A DNA stretch of 32,470 nt from Solirubrobacterales bacterium. GTDB lineage: Bacteria > Actinomycetota > Thermoleophilia > Solirubrobacterales > Solirubrobacteraceae. Position numbers and translations under genes: made by a program. Positions 16,328-23,779 of this stretch are shown in pieces. The notes below the pieces were generated by a model. That model was given only the letters and a program-made list of their open reading frames with translations, made no database searches and was not told where the DNA came from. The stretch lies in the NCBI GenBank assembly GCA_013815355.1, contig JACDGG010000014.1, positions 1-32,470 on the forward strand. Reading direction: 5' to 3'. The stretch's first letter is position 1, and the number at the start of each line of letters is the position of its first letter.

Positions 16328-17374
16328 CTAGTGGCCCCCGGGCATGTCGAGCGACGCTTCGGCGACGCTACCGGCGTTGTGGAGAGCCGCTTCGAGGTCG
16401 GGGACCGCCGGATACTGCCTGCACATCTCCACGACGTAGCCTGGGCGGCAGTCGCTCCTCGCCTTCCAGCGCGCCACCCACGCATTCGCGAACGCGGTGA
16501 AGGCCCGCTTGCGCTTTTCGGTTGTCAGCTGATGTTCGATTTCGCCCCGTACAGCCGCGAAGGGCCGCAGCTTACTCGGGATGATGCTCGTCATCAGGAA
16601 CACCGAGTAGTGGTGCCCCAGAAATTCAATCGGGCCGCCCACCGCATGCGCCTTGGCGGCGAAGATCGCGCCCTCGATCGCGCGTTTGGCGGGTTCGGTG
16701 TGGAGCCAGTGGCTACGCGTCAGCGACTCTTGCAGCGCCGGGCGCGAGAACGCGTGTTTCTGCTGCGCTTCGCGCTTGAGTTGCTGCGCGACGGTAAGCG
16801 AGAGCTCGTTGATGATTTCGAAGTAGCGTTCTTCGTCGATCGTGAACTGACTCTTGTGGTGTTCGTAGTAGTCGCGAGCCTCTGTCGGCGCGAGGCTGAC
16901 GTTGCCACCTTCTGCGATCTGGCTGAGTGCCGCCGCGGCGAGCTCGGTCTTGATCTCCAAGCGAGCGTCCGCCGTCGTCTCGCCGCTAGTCTTGAGGAAA
17001 CTCGCGAATTCTGCCTTGCTCGGGAAGCTCGCTTCCTGAGTGCGCAGCGCCTTTTTTATGCTCGCCTCAGATACCGGTGCTCCATGAGTGCCGACTTCAC
17101 CGGTAACCCACGCCGACCACATCAGAAAGCCCAGCGCACGTTCTCTTGGGGTCTGCCCGCTCTGTGCGACGGCACTCGGAAGCGTCGCTCCACGTGCGAT
17201 CACCGCGGTCCAATGCGCCACCGAAGGCGCCGCGATCGTCTTCCCGCCGACGCGCACCGCGACGTCGTGCACCGCGACCGGGCTCGCTGGGTCGGCGCTC
17301 CGCATGCCACCGGCACAGGAAGACGCGCCCACCCCGGCGAGCAGGACGAGAAGCGTTGCGATGCTTCGCTTCAT
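16328..17374 (-). CDS. SurA-like lipoprotein, paralogue 4
   Basis: From ATG 17374 it has 348 residues (TTG 17380 is possible). A signal peptide with lipobox ASSC is followed by VAVRVGGKTIAAPSVAHWTA, closely matching paralogue 1, then a helical region with TPRERALGFLMWSAWVTGE and a parvulin-like part after YYEHHKSQFTIDEERYFEI. The C-terminal W-x3-S-D-C-x2-GY-x4-C-x-QY is almost the same as in paralogue 1. Position (next to a P450, 3' of it on the same strand) and similarity show that it is the counterpart of the 10192-11205 gene in the duplicated block. Isomerase activity is uncertain, since no parvulin GG-x-LG is visible. Confidence 0.77.
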   Translation of the reverse strand: MKRSIATLLVLLAGVGASSCAGGMRSADPASPVAVHDVAVRVGGKTIAAPSVAHWTAVIARGATLPSAVAQSGQTPRERALGFLMWSAWVTGEVGTHGAPVSEASIKKALRTQEASFPSKAEFASFLKTSGETTADARLEIKTELAAAALSQIAEGGNVSLAPTEARDYYEHHKSQFTIDEERYFEIINELSLTVAQQLKREAQQKHAFSRPALQESLTRSHWLHTEPAKRAIEGAIFAAKAHAVGGPIEFLGHHYSVFLMTSIIPSKLRPFAAVRGEIEHQLTTEKRKRAFTAFANAWVARWKARSDCRPGYVVEMCRQYPAVPDLEAALHNAGSVAEASLDMPGGH

Positions 17375-17446
17375 AGCCAAACGACCCTAGCCAGCGCACT
17401 TGCCTGCGTGTTTAACTGTTTCCAATCTTGATTCACACGATTTCGC

Positions 17447-18796
17447 TCAGACCGCCGCCAGCTCTCGGCGGGTGGCGATCACGCGTGCACCACCCGCCGG
17501 AGTGAACGAGACCGAGCTTCTGGCCGCGCCCTCCGAGCGCGAGTCCGCGGCACGCAGGTCGAGTCCACTCAGGACCACCTGCATCACGCGCTTGATCTCG
17601 AGCTGTGCAAAGCTCGCCGCGACACAGCGCCGTACCCCGCCGCCGAACGGGATCCACGTGTAGGTGCCCGCGGAGCCCGTCAAGAAGCGCTCGGGGCGAA
17701 AGCTCAGCGGGTCCGGATAGACATCGCGGCGGCGATGCATCAGATACACACAGGGCGCGACGATCGTCTCGGGCGCCAGCTCATACCCACCGACCCGCAT
17801 CGGCTCGGCGAGCCGCCGCATCACCACCGGCACCGCCGGACACAGGCGCAGCGTCTCCTTGACGACGGCGTCGAGATACTCCTCCTCGCCTGTGAGCACC
17901 TCTTCGCGCAGGCGCGCTAGCTTCTCCGGATGGCGCAGCAGACGCTCGAACACCCACGCCAGCGAGGTGGCCGTGGGGCCGTCGGAGAGCATCGTGATGA
18001 GTTCGTCGCGCATCTTCTCCTCATCGGCCAGCGAACCGCCCTCGGCGTGAGCGCGCTCGAGCATCGAGTGAATGTCTTCGCGCTCGCCCATGCCGCTCGC
18101 ACGGCGCTCGTGGACCTCCTCGAGCACGACCGCCTCCACCCTGGACATCGCTCTGCGGAACCCCGCGTTGCCGGTGAGCGTGCGCGAGCCGAAGGCTGCG
18201 AGCAGAGCCAGCCGCCGCGGCGAGTTGATCCAGTCCGTGAGCTCGACCACTCGTGCACGCAGACGCTCGCGCCGGTCGCTGTCGAGGTCCTCGAAGACCG
18301 CCCGCATCACGACCTCGAGGCTGATGGCCTGCATGCGCGGCCACAGCGCGAACGGCTCGCCCAGCGGCCAGCGTGAGATCTCGGCTCGCGCGACATCGCT
18401 CATCATCGCTCCATAGTCCTTCATGCGCTGTCCGTGGAAGGAGGGCAGCAGGCGTTTGCGGTCGTTCATGTGCTGCGGCTCGTCGAGCAGCATCACCGAG
18501 CGTGAGCCGAGCAGAGGCACGAGCAATGGGTTTGCCTCGCCGGCACCCGCGCGCAGCAGCTCGGAGTCGGTCGTGAACACCTGCTTGACGTGCTCGGGGT
18601 CTGTCAGAAACACCCACGGCCGTCCGCGGCGCACATGCAGCGTAAAGATGTCCCCGTAACGCTCGTGACAGCGGTCCATCAAGCCGAGCGGACGCAGCGC
18701 CCAGACAAGCGCCTGGGCGGCACTCGGAGCACGCGGCCCGGGCGGCAGTGTCGCCGGCACGTCAGTCTCGAGCGAAGTGTTTCTCACATCTGCCAT
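17447..18796 (-). CDS. cytochrome P450, full-length copy
   Basis: A 449-residue soluble heme monooxygenase. It shows LPPGPRAPSAAQAL at the N-terminus, the I-helix region SDGPTATS (271-278; acidic-Gly pair in place of the usual A-G), ETLR (E314/R317), the PERF region (FRPERF, 366-371) and heme ligand Cys391 in FGGGVRRC. The family pattern resembles CYP102/CYP110-like bacterial enzymes, but the substrate cannot be told. ATG 18796 is preceded by a GGGGG stretch that may act as ribosome binding site. It is transcribed away from the tRNA and shares the 241-bp region 18797-19038 with it. It is retained in both block copies, which suggests a link to the tRNA operon or to the lipoprotein. Confidence 0.93.
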   Translation of the reverse strand: MADVRNTSLETDVPATLPPGPRAPSAAQALVWALRPLGLMDRCHERYGDIFTLHVRRGRPWVFLTDPEHVKQVFTTDSELLRAGAGEANPLLVPLLGSRSVMLLDEPQHMNDRKRLLPSFHGQRMKDYGAMMSDVARAEISRWPLGEPFALWPRMQAISLEVVMRAVFEDLDSDRRERLRARVVELTDWINSPRRLALLAAFGSRTLTGNAGFRRAMSRVEAVVLEEVHERRASGMGEREDIHSMLERAHAEGGSLADEEKMRDELITMLSDGPTATSLAWVFERLLRHPEKLARLREEVLTGEEEYLDAVVKETLRLCPAVPVVMRRLAEPMRVGGYELAPETIVAPCVYLMHRRRDVYPDPLSFRPERFLTGSAGTYTWIPFGGGVRRCVAASFAQLEIKRVMQVVLSGLDLRAADSRSEGAARSSVSFTPAGGARVIATRRELAAV

Positions 18797-18935
18797 GTCT
18801 CACACCCCCTTGTTGTCACTCATACGTTTCTCTTTCCGAGCTCTCCTACCAGTGTCTCTGTCCAGGATTTGCCCGCACACGGCTGGATTCCCGCCACTTT
18901 CGGCCTGTCGGTAGCGTTCATTGCAGCAACTGCAC

Positions 18936-18964
18936 TTGCCATTCGAGTGCACGCGACCTAGGAT
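18936..18964 (+). promoter_or_regulatory. promoter of the tRNA-led operon
   Basis: TTGCCA (18936-18941), 17 nt, TAGGAT (18959-18964), matching in spacing and -10 the promoter of the other tRNA copy. The start point would be near 18971. There is no terminator-like hairpin between the tRNA and the synthetase gene, so one transcript probably carries both tRNA and mRNA. Besides this and the P450 leader I see nothing in 18797-19038. Confidence 0.6.
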
Positions 18965-19038
18965 ACCGCGAAAGTCCGTCTGCCGGGATCAGTGGATTAT
19001 ATAGGGCAGTGACTATTGGAGCCAAGTGGTCACCGCGA

Positions 19039-19111
19039 GCACCAGTACCTTAATCGGTGAAAGGACCGGTCTTAAACACCGGTGATCCGGGTTCGAGCCC
19101 CGGCTGGTGCA
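19039..19111 (+). tRNA. tRNA with anticodon UAA and class I fold, heading the synthetase operon
   Basis: The sequence is the same as at 12607-12679. All stems are fully paired, and the usual tertiary bases are present: U8, A14, A15 with U48, G18-G19, TTCGA. The loop CTTAAAC gives U33, anticodon UAA and A37, the same loop as in Streptomyces bldA tRNA-Leu. But the variable region is 4 nt, so it is not a standard class II tRNA-Leu, and LeuRS would not be expected to treat it as such. Thirty bases separate it from the start codon of an ArgRS-like gene. Charging by that enzyme is an inference. Discriminator is A73. Confidence 0.92.
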
Positions 19112-19130
19112 TTGCACAACTCTTAACCTG

Positions 19131-19134
19131 GGAG
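19131..19134 (+). promoter_or_regulatory. ribosome binding site of the ArgRS-like gene
   Basis: GGAG lies 7 nt before the ATG at 19142 and only 20 nt after the tRNA 3' end. It supports this start and shows that the tRNA and the coding sequence are tightly packed; removal of the tRNA by RNase Z would leave a 30-nt mRNA leader. Confidence 0.6.
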
Positions 19135-19141
19135 CCTGCCC

Positions 19142-20806
19142 ATGCCATTTAACCTCTTTGACTATTTCGAGGGCAGTGACACGCGGGCTGAAGCGCCTGC
19201 GCTGTGGGCGGCTCGTGCGCCGCGACGACCGCGGTCGGAGTACGACCTCAAGCTTCTCCCGCGACATCCAGAATGGCGTGAGGACCCCAACTCACTAGCT
19301 GTGCTGGATCGGCTCCAGGACGAGCCCTGGGCGGCAAAGGTGATTCGAGAACGCGACGGCGTGCGTCTACGCCTCTCCGAGGCCTGGATCGAGACGGCGG
19401 GCGCCGCGCTGGAGGCCGGCGGCAGCGGCGAGACCCCACTTGCCGATCTCGCCGAAGGACGGCACTTCTCCGTCCAGTTCTGGGATGCCAACGCGACCAA
19501 GGCGCTGCACATCGGCCATCTGCGCAACCTTGCGATCGGCAACGCGCTCGCCGCCGCGCTGGCGCAGGCCGGTGCACAGATCGAGCGCCGCAGCCGGATC
19601 TCCGACATGGGCCGCGCGATGGGTGAGGCGATGGCGGGCGTGATGCGCAGCGGACGTCACACGCAGGGCTGGTCCGACGGCGAGGAGAAGAGCGATCACT
19701 TCGTGGGCGCCTGCTACGCCGAGTACGTGGCGGCCGGCGCCACACCGATCACCGGCGAGCTCGAGGTCGCGGAGGACTCGCTCTCGCGCGAGGTGCAGGT
19801 GCAAAACGACGATGCCGATGACCTGATCAAGCGCGTTCTCTCAGGCGAGCGCGACGCGCTCGAGCTGTGGTACAAGACGCGCGCCTGGGTGATCGCCGGT
19901 CAACGCAAGACGCTCGCGCGGCTCGGAGTCGCCTTCGACCGCGTGCTGTTCGAGTCCGACTACCTGCAGGAGACCGTTGAGCTCATACAGCGCGGACTCT
20001 CGCGCGGCACGCTCAGACGGCGTGGGGACGGCGTCGTCGTCTACGCCACGGGGTTGAAGGAGCTCGAGGAGCTACCGCTCGTGCGCGCCGACGGGCTTTC
20101 GACCCAACACGCGCGCTCGCTGACCTACGCGATGACGGCACCCGAGCTCGAGGGCATGACCTCCCTGCAGGTCACGGGCTCGGAGTGGGTCGCGCACGTG
20201 ACGAGCATCCGCAAGCTCGCGCTGGAGCTGCGCCCGGAGCTCAACGGCGGCTTTCACCCGAGCCGCAGCATCTTCCACGGGATGGTCTCAAGCGAGAATC
20301 GCGCGCTGACCTCGAGCGCGGGCGCGCTGCTGATCGACGAGCTCGCCGAGTGGCTCGATGCGCAAATCGACGGCGATCCCGCTCGGCGCGAGGTGCGTCG
20401 CACCCACCCGGCTCCGGAACGGATCGCGGCGCAGCTGGCGCTCGGCTACTTCCTCCCCCACCCCGCAAGCCCCGACATGGACTTCGCGCCCGAGCAGCTC
20501 CTGCGCGAGGAGGAGAGCCTCGGCTGGGACCTTGCGCGTGCGCGTGCGCGGTCCAGCCGGACGGGCGCCGGCTACGGGCGCCCGGCAGAAGATCCCGACT
20601 ACCGCTTCGCGGTGGTCCAGTCTGAGCTCTACCGACGCTATCTCCGCCTCACGGTGCAGCGGCTCGACGTGAGGCCGCTCGCGCACTACCTCAAGCACCT
20701 GGCGATCTGGTACCTCGAGGGCGAGCGCGGCGAACACGTCGAGCGGGTCGTGCACACGCTCCTGGACCGCAGCGCACGTGGCCTCGGATTGGAGTCGACG
20801 TCGTGA
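19142..20806 (+). CDS. divergent arginyl-tRNA synthetase-like protein
   Basis: A class I aminoacyl-tRNA synthetase homologue of 554 residues, nearest in pattern to ArgRS. After a short N-terminal domain (1-105) comes ANATKALHIGHLRNLAIGNA with HIGH at 123-126. SENRALTSSAGALLIDELAE (384-403) sits where ArgRS has its degenerate KMSK-loop, and MDFAPEQLLREEESLGW parallels the conserved FDxxxALxxEGNTGPYLQYA of ArgRS but with the GPYLQYA part lost. A helical DALR-like C-terminus follows. The changes near the amino acid and anticodon-binding parts suggest a changed substrate or tRNA. Whether the genome has a separate, normal argS is unknown. It overlaps pabAB by 4 bp (GTGA). No TTA codon. Confidence 0.85.
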   Translation: MPFNLFDYFEGSDTRAEAPALWAARAPRRPRSEYDLKLLPRHPEWREDPNSLAVLDRLQDEPWAAKVIRERDGVRLRLSEAWIETAGAALEAGGSGETPLADLAEGRHFSVQFWDANATKALHIGHLRNLAIGNALAAALAQAGAQIERRSRISDMGRAMGEAMAGVMRSGRHTQGWSDGEEKSDHFVGACYAEYVAAGATPITGELEVAEDSLSREVQVQNDDADDLIKRVLSGERDALELWYKTRAWVIAGQRKTLARLGVAFDRVLFESDYLQETVELIQRGLSRGTLRRRGDGVVVYATGLKELEELPLVRADGLSTQHARSLTYAMTAPELEGMTSLQVTGSEWVAHVTSIRKLALELRPELNGGFHPSRSIFHGMVSSENRALTSSAGALLIDELAEWLDAQIDGDPARREVRRTHPAPERIAAQLALGYFLPHPASPDMDFAPEQLLREEESLGWDLARARARSSRTGAGYGRPAEDPDYRFAVVQSELYRRYLRLTVQRLDVRPLAHYLKHLAIWYLEGERGEHVERVVHTLLDRSARGLGLESTS

Positions 20807-22968
20807 GCACACTGCTGATCGACAACTACGACTCCTACACCTACAACGTCTTCCACCTGCTCGCGGCCGTCTCGGGCAAGGAGCCGATCGTGGTGCGCAA
20901 CGACGTCGTCTCTTGGCGTGCGCTATTACGGTGGGACTTCGAGGCGATCGTCCTCTCCCCGGGCCCCGGCCGTCCCGAGCGCTGGCACGACTTCGGCGTC
21001 TGCGCAGACATCCTGCGCTCGAGCGAGGTGCCCGTGCTCGGCGTGTGTCTCGGCCACCAGGGTCTCGGCTACCTCCTCAACGGCATGGTGGTAGGCGCGC
21101 CTACGGTCATGCACGGCCGCCTCAGCGCCGTCCAACACGACGGTAGCGGCCTGTTCGAGGGTATCCCCCAGGGCTTCGCGGCCGTGCGTTACCACTCGCT
21201 AGCCGTCACCGACGATCTCGGACCGGAAGGGCGCGTGACAGCCTGGACGGACACCGGGGTCGTGATGGGAATCGAACATCGCCGGCGGCCGATGTGGGGC
21301 GTCCAGTTCCATCCGGAGTCCGTGGCGACCGAGCACGGCCGCCGACTGTTCGAGAACTTCTACGCGCTCGCCCGTGCTCATCGCAGCTCGCGAGGCGCGC
21401 TTGCAAGGCGCCGCCCGGCGCCGCCGGCGCGACCGCCACGCGCTCCCGAGGCTCGCGCCGAAGCTCCGCCCCTGCAGCTGCGCACACGCACCCTGCAGGG
21501 CGAGGTGTGCGCCGAGTCGCTGTTCAAGCGGCTGTTCGGTTCCGCCGAGCACGCCTTCTGGCTCGACAGCGCCGACGCGCCCAGCAAGCTCGCCCACTCC
21601 TCCTTCCTCGGCACCACCGCCGGGCCGGGGCGCTGCGTGATCGAGTACGACGTCGAGCGCCAGGGCGTGGCCCTGCATCGCGCGGATGGGACGACTGAGG
21701 AGCAGGGCTCGATCTTCGAGGTCCTCGACCGCGAAATCGCCCTGCACCAACTGGAGCACCCGGAGGGTGTCCCAAGCGGCCTGCTCGGCGGGTACGTCGG
21801 CTACCTCGGCTACGAGTGCAAGGCCGACTGCGGCTCCCCCAACGTACACAGCTCAGATGTCCCCGACGCGGTCTTGATGCTCGCCAACCGCGTCGTGGCG
21901 ATCGACCACATCGCCCACCGCACGCATCTACTGGCGCTCTGCCACGGGGCCGAGCCCGAGGCAGAGGCGTGGTTGGAAGAGGCCGAGCAGATCGCCCGGG
22001 CGCTTTTGGAGAGCCCAGCGCCGGTGCCACCCTGCACCGGCGCGAGCAACCTCGGCGAGCCGGCGGCTCAGGTTAGCTTCCGTTGCGGGCGCGGGCGCGA
22101 GCAGTATCTCGCGGACATAGCGCGCTGCCAGGCGGCGCTGCAGGCCGGCGAGTCCTACGAGGTCTGCTTGACCGACCAGATCCATACCGACGCGAGCCCC
22201 GAGCCGTTTGAGCTCTACCGCCTACTGCGCCGGCGCAACCCGGCACCCTTCGCGGCCTATCTGAAGCTCGGCGAGCTCACGGTGCTCAGCTCCTCACCCG
22301 AGCGCTTCCTGTCGGTGGACCGCGCGCGGCGCGTGGAGGCTCGCCCGATCAAGGGCACAGCGCCGCGCTCCCCCGACCCGGCCTGCGACGAGCAGTTCTG
22401 CCAACAGCTGTTGAGCGATGAGAAGACCTTCGCCGAGCACCTGATGATCGTCGATCTGCTGCGAAACGACCTGGGGCGGGTGTGCGAGGTCGACAGCGTG
22501 CGCGTACCGCAGTTCATGGTCGTCGAGCCCTACACAACCGTGCACCAGCTGATCTCGACGATCACAGGCACGCTGGAGCTCGGGCGCACCCCCGTGCAGT
22601 GCGTGCGAGCGTGCTTCCCAGGCGGCTCGATGACGGGGGCCCCGAAGCTGCGCACGATGGGGATCATCGACGACATCGAGCGCGAGGCACGGGGCGTCTA
22701 CTCAGGCGCGATCGGCTACTTCGGCCTCGACGGCAGCGTAGACCTGAGCATCGTGATCCGCACGATCGTGATGCGCCCGGGTGCGACGACGATCGGCGCG
22801 GGTGGTGCGATCGTGATTCAGTCCGATCCAGCGGAGGAGTTCGAGGAGATCCTGCTGAAGGCGCGCGCGCCGATGGCCACAATCGCAAGGGCCGTAACGG
22901 GCAGCGACGCGATGGACGCGTGGACCGTGCAGCTCGAGCCCGAGCGCGTGGCTGCGGGGGCGCGATGA
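20803..22968 (+). CDS. pabAB: fused aminodeoxychorismate synthase (PabA-PabB)
   Basis: Makes 4-amino-4-deoxychorismate from chorismate and glutamine. Residues 1-195 are a class I glutamine amidotransferase (GVCLGHQG with Cys82; FHPES with His170 and Glu172). A Pro/Arg/Ala-rich linker (about 199-225) leads to the chorismate-binding PabB part with PIKGTAPR (Lys517), DLLRNDLGRVCEVDSV, and GGSMTGAPKLRTM. Lys in PIKGT supports aminodeoxychorismate rather than anthranilate synthase. Such fusions are typical of antibiotic clusters making 4-aminophenylalanine or PABA. Codon 42 (20926-20928) is TTA, the only one I found in the operon. The GTG start overlaps the synthetase stop, and the stop overlaps the next ATG. 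Folate synthesis is an alternative role, but the neighbours argue against it. Confidence 0.94.
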   Translation: MSTLLIDNYDSYTYNVFHLLAAVSGKEPIVVRNDVVSWRALLRWDFEAIVLSPGPGRPERWHDFGVCADILRSSEVPVLGVCLGHQGLGYLLNGMVVGAPTVMHGRLSAVQHDGSGLFEGIPQGFAAVRYHSLAVTDDLGPEGRVTAWTDTGVVMGIEHRRRPMWGVQFHPESVATEHGRRLFENFYALARAHRSSRGALARRRPAPPARPPRAPEARAEAPPLQLRTRTLQGEVCAESLFKRLFGSAEHAFWLDSADAPSKLAHSSFLGTTAGPGRCVIEYDVERQGVALHRADGTTEEQGSIFEVLDREIALHQLEHPEGVPSGLLGGYVGYLGYECKADCGSPNVHSSDVPDAVLMLANRVVAIDHIAHRTHLLALCHGAEPEAEAWLEEAEQIARALLESPAPVPPCTGASNLGEPAAQVSFRCGRGREQYLADIARCQAALQAGESYEVCLTDQIHTDASPEPFELYRLLRRRNPAPFAAYLKLGELTVLSSSPERFLSVDRARRVEARPIKGTAPRSPDPACDEQFCQQLLSDEKTFAEHLMIVDLLRNDLGRVCEVDSVRVPQFMVVEPYTTVHQLISTITGTLELGRTPVQCVRACFPGGSMTGAPKLRTMGIIDDIEREARGVYSGAIGYFGLDGSVDLSIVIRTIVMRPGATTIGAGGAIVIQSDPAEEFEEILLKARAPMATIARAVTGSDAMDAWTVQLEPERVAAGAR

Positions 22969-23477
22969 GCAGATCGGCAATCCGAGGGGCTAGTACAGCG
23001 AACGCTGCGAGCCGCAACTGGCATGTTCGTGGCGCCCGACCGCAGGACGTGAAGGCAATCGCGGCCGCTGTGTCGCGCTTGCTGCACGAGCTTGGAGGCA
23101 CGCCGCCTCCGCTGGCGGCAATGGAGTCCACCACGGCGCGCCTGCTCGGCGACGAGACGGTCGGCGCGGTGCTCGTGGCGGAAGCCGACGGCGGGGTCCT
23201 CGTGGGGGTACTCGCGGCGAGCTGGCAGACGGCGATCCACGTCGCCGGGCGCTACGCGCTGATTCAGGACCTCTGGGTGGAGCAGGCGTGGCGCAGCCAG
23301 GCGATCGGTAGTGCATTGCTCGACGCGCTCTGCCGGCTCGCCCAAGAGCGGGGCGTGACGCGCCTGGAGGTCGGCCTGCCACGCGAGCATTTCGCAGCGC
23401 TGGCTTCAACCGAAGCGTTCTATATGCGGGAGGGCTTCGCGCCGCTCGGGGCGCGGATGCGACGGATCCTCCCGTGA
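22965..23477 (+). CDS. GNAT-family acyltransferase
   Basis: A 170-residue GNAT-fold protein. After a 20-residue leader come WHVRGARPQDVKAIAAAVSR, the strand-4 region RYALIQDLWVEQAWRSQ, the acetyl-CoA pyrophosphate loop QAIGSALLDAL (motif Q-x-x-G-x-A), and FYMREGFAPLG near the end. It most simply acetylates an amino group, such as the amine introduced by PabAB chemistry. Since GNAT-like folds also occur in aminoacyl-tRNA-dependent transferases, a role with the tRNA is possible but unproven. The ATG overlaps the pabAB stop by 4 bp, and the stop overlaps the next GTG. Confidence 0.88.
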   Translation: MSRSAIRGASTANAASRNWHVRGARPQDVKAIAAAVSRLLHELGGTPPPLAAMESTTARLLGDETVGAVLVAEADGGVLVGVLAASWQTAIHVAGRYALIQDLWVEQAWRSQAIGSALLDALCRLAQERGVTRLEVGLPREHFAALASTEAFYMREGFAPLGARMRRILP

Positions 23478-23779
23478 GCGGCCTGGAGCCCTTCCGTCGA
23501 CGCCTGGATCTGCTCGACGAGCAGGTCACGAGCCTGCTGGGAGAACGCTTCGAGATCTGTCGCGCGATAGCCCTCTACAAGCGCGAGCGCGACATCCCGA
23601 TGATGCAGCCCGAGCGGGTAGCACAGGTCCGCGCGCGCTATCTCGCCCGCGGCCGCGAGGCCGCTCTGCCGCCGGACTTCAGTGAGCAGCTGTTCGAGCT
23701 GCTGATCGCGGCGACCTGCAGGATGGAGGACGAGCTCATCGATAGCCATCCCGCGGCAGGGCAAGGTGGCGCACGGTGA
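23474..23779 (+). CDS. AroQ-type chorismate mutase, probably acting on 4-amino-4-deoxychorismate
   Basis: An all-helical, single-domain mutase of 101 residues. The first helix has FRRRLDLLDEQVTSLLGERF, followed by AIALYKRERDIPMMQPERV with the Lys and Arg positions used for substrate binding, and a last helix with FELLIAATCRMEDELI. Paired with PabAB, it matches the PapB/CmlD role: rearranging 4-amino-4-deoxychorismate to 4-amino-4-deoxyprephenate. No fused dehydratase or dehydrogenase is present. It starts with GTG and overlaps both neighbours by 4 bp (GTGA). Confidence 0.88.
   Translation: MSGLEPFRRRLDLLDEQVTSLLGERFEICRAIALYKRERDIPMMQPERVAQVRARYLARGREAALPPDFSEQLFELLIAATCRMEDELIDSHPAAGQGGAR

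Noticed and set aside
16331-17431. 366-codon plus-strand frame opposite lipoprotein paralogue 4
   Set aside because: The minus strand has signal peptide, lipobox and paralogues; the plus-strand product is Arg-rich and matches nothing.
12607-19111. Two identical tRNAs flanking 6.4 kb, as attachment sites of an integrative element
   Set aside because: No integrase or other mobility gene lies between them, both are complete genes with their own matching promoter, and the neighbouring P450 and lipoprotein genes are duplicated as well. Tandem duplication explains this better.
19039-19111. Stop-codon suppressor tRNA
   Set aside because: Anticodon UAA pairs with codon UUA, not with the stop codon UAA. 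Reading the opposite strand does not give a valid tRNA with A- and B-box positions.
20803-22968. Anthranilate synthase (TrpE-TrpG fusion)
   Set aside because: PIKGT with Lys517, and the mutase and BacA-like neighbours, favour aminodeoxychorismate synthase.
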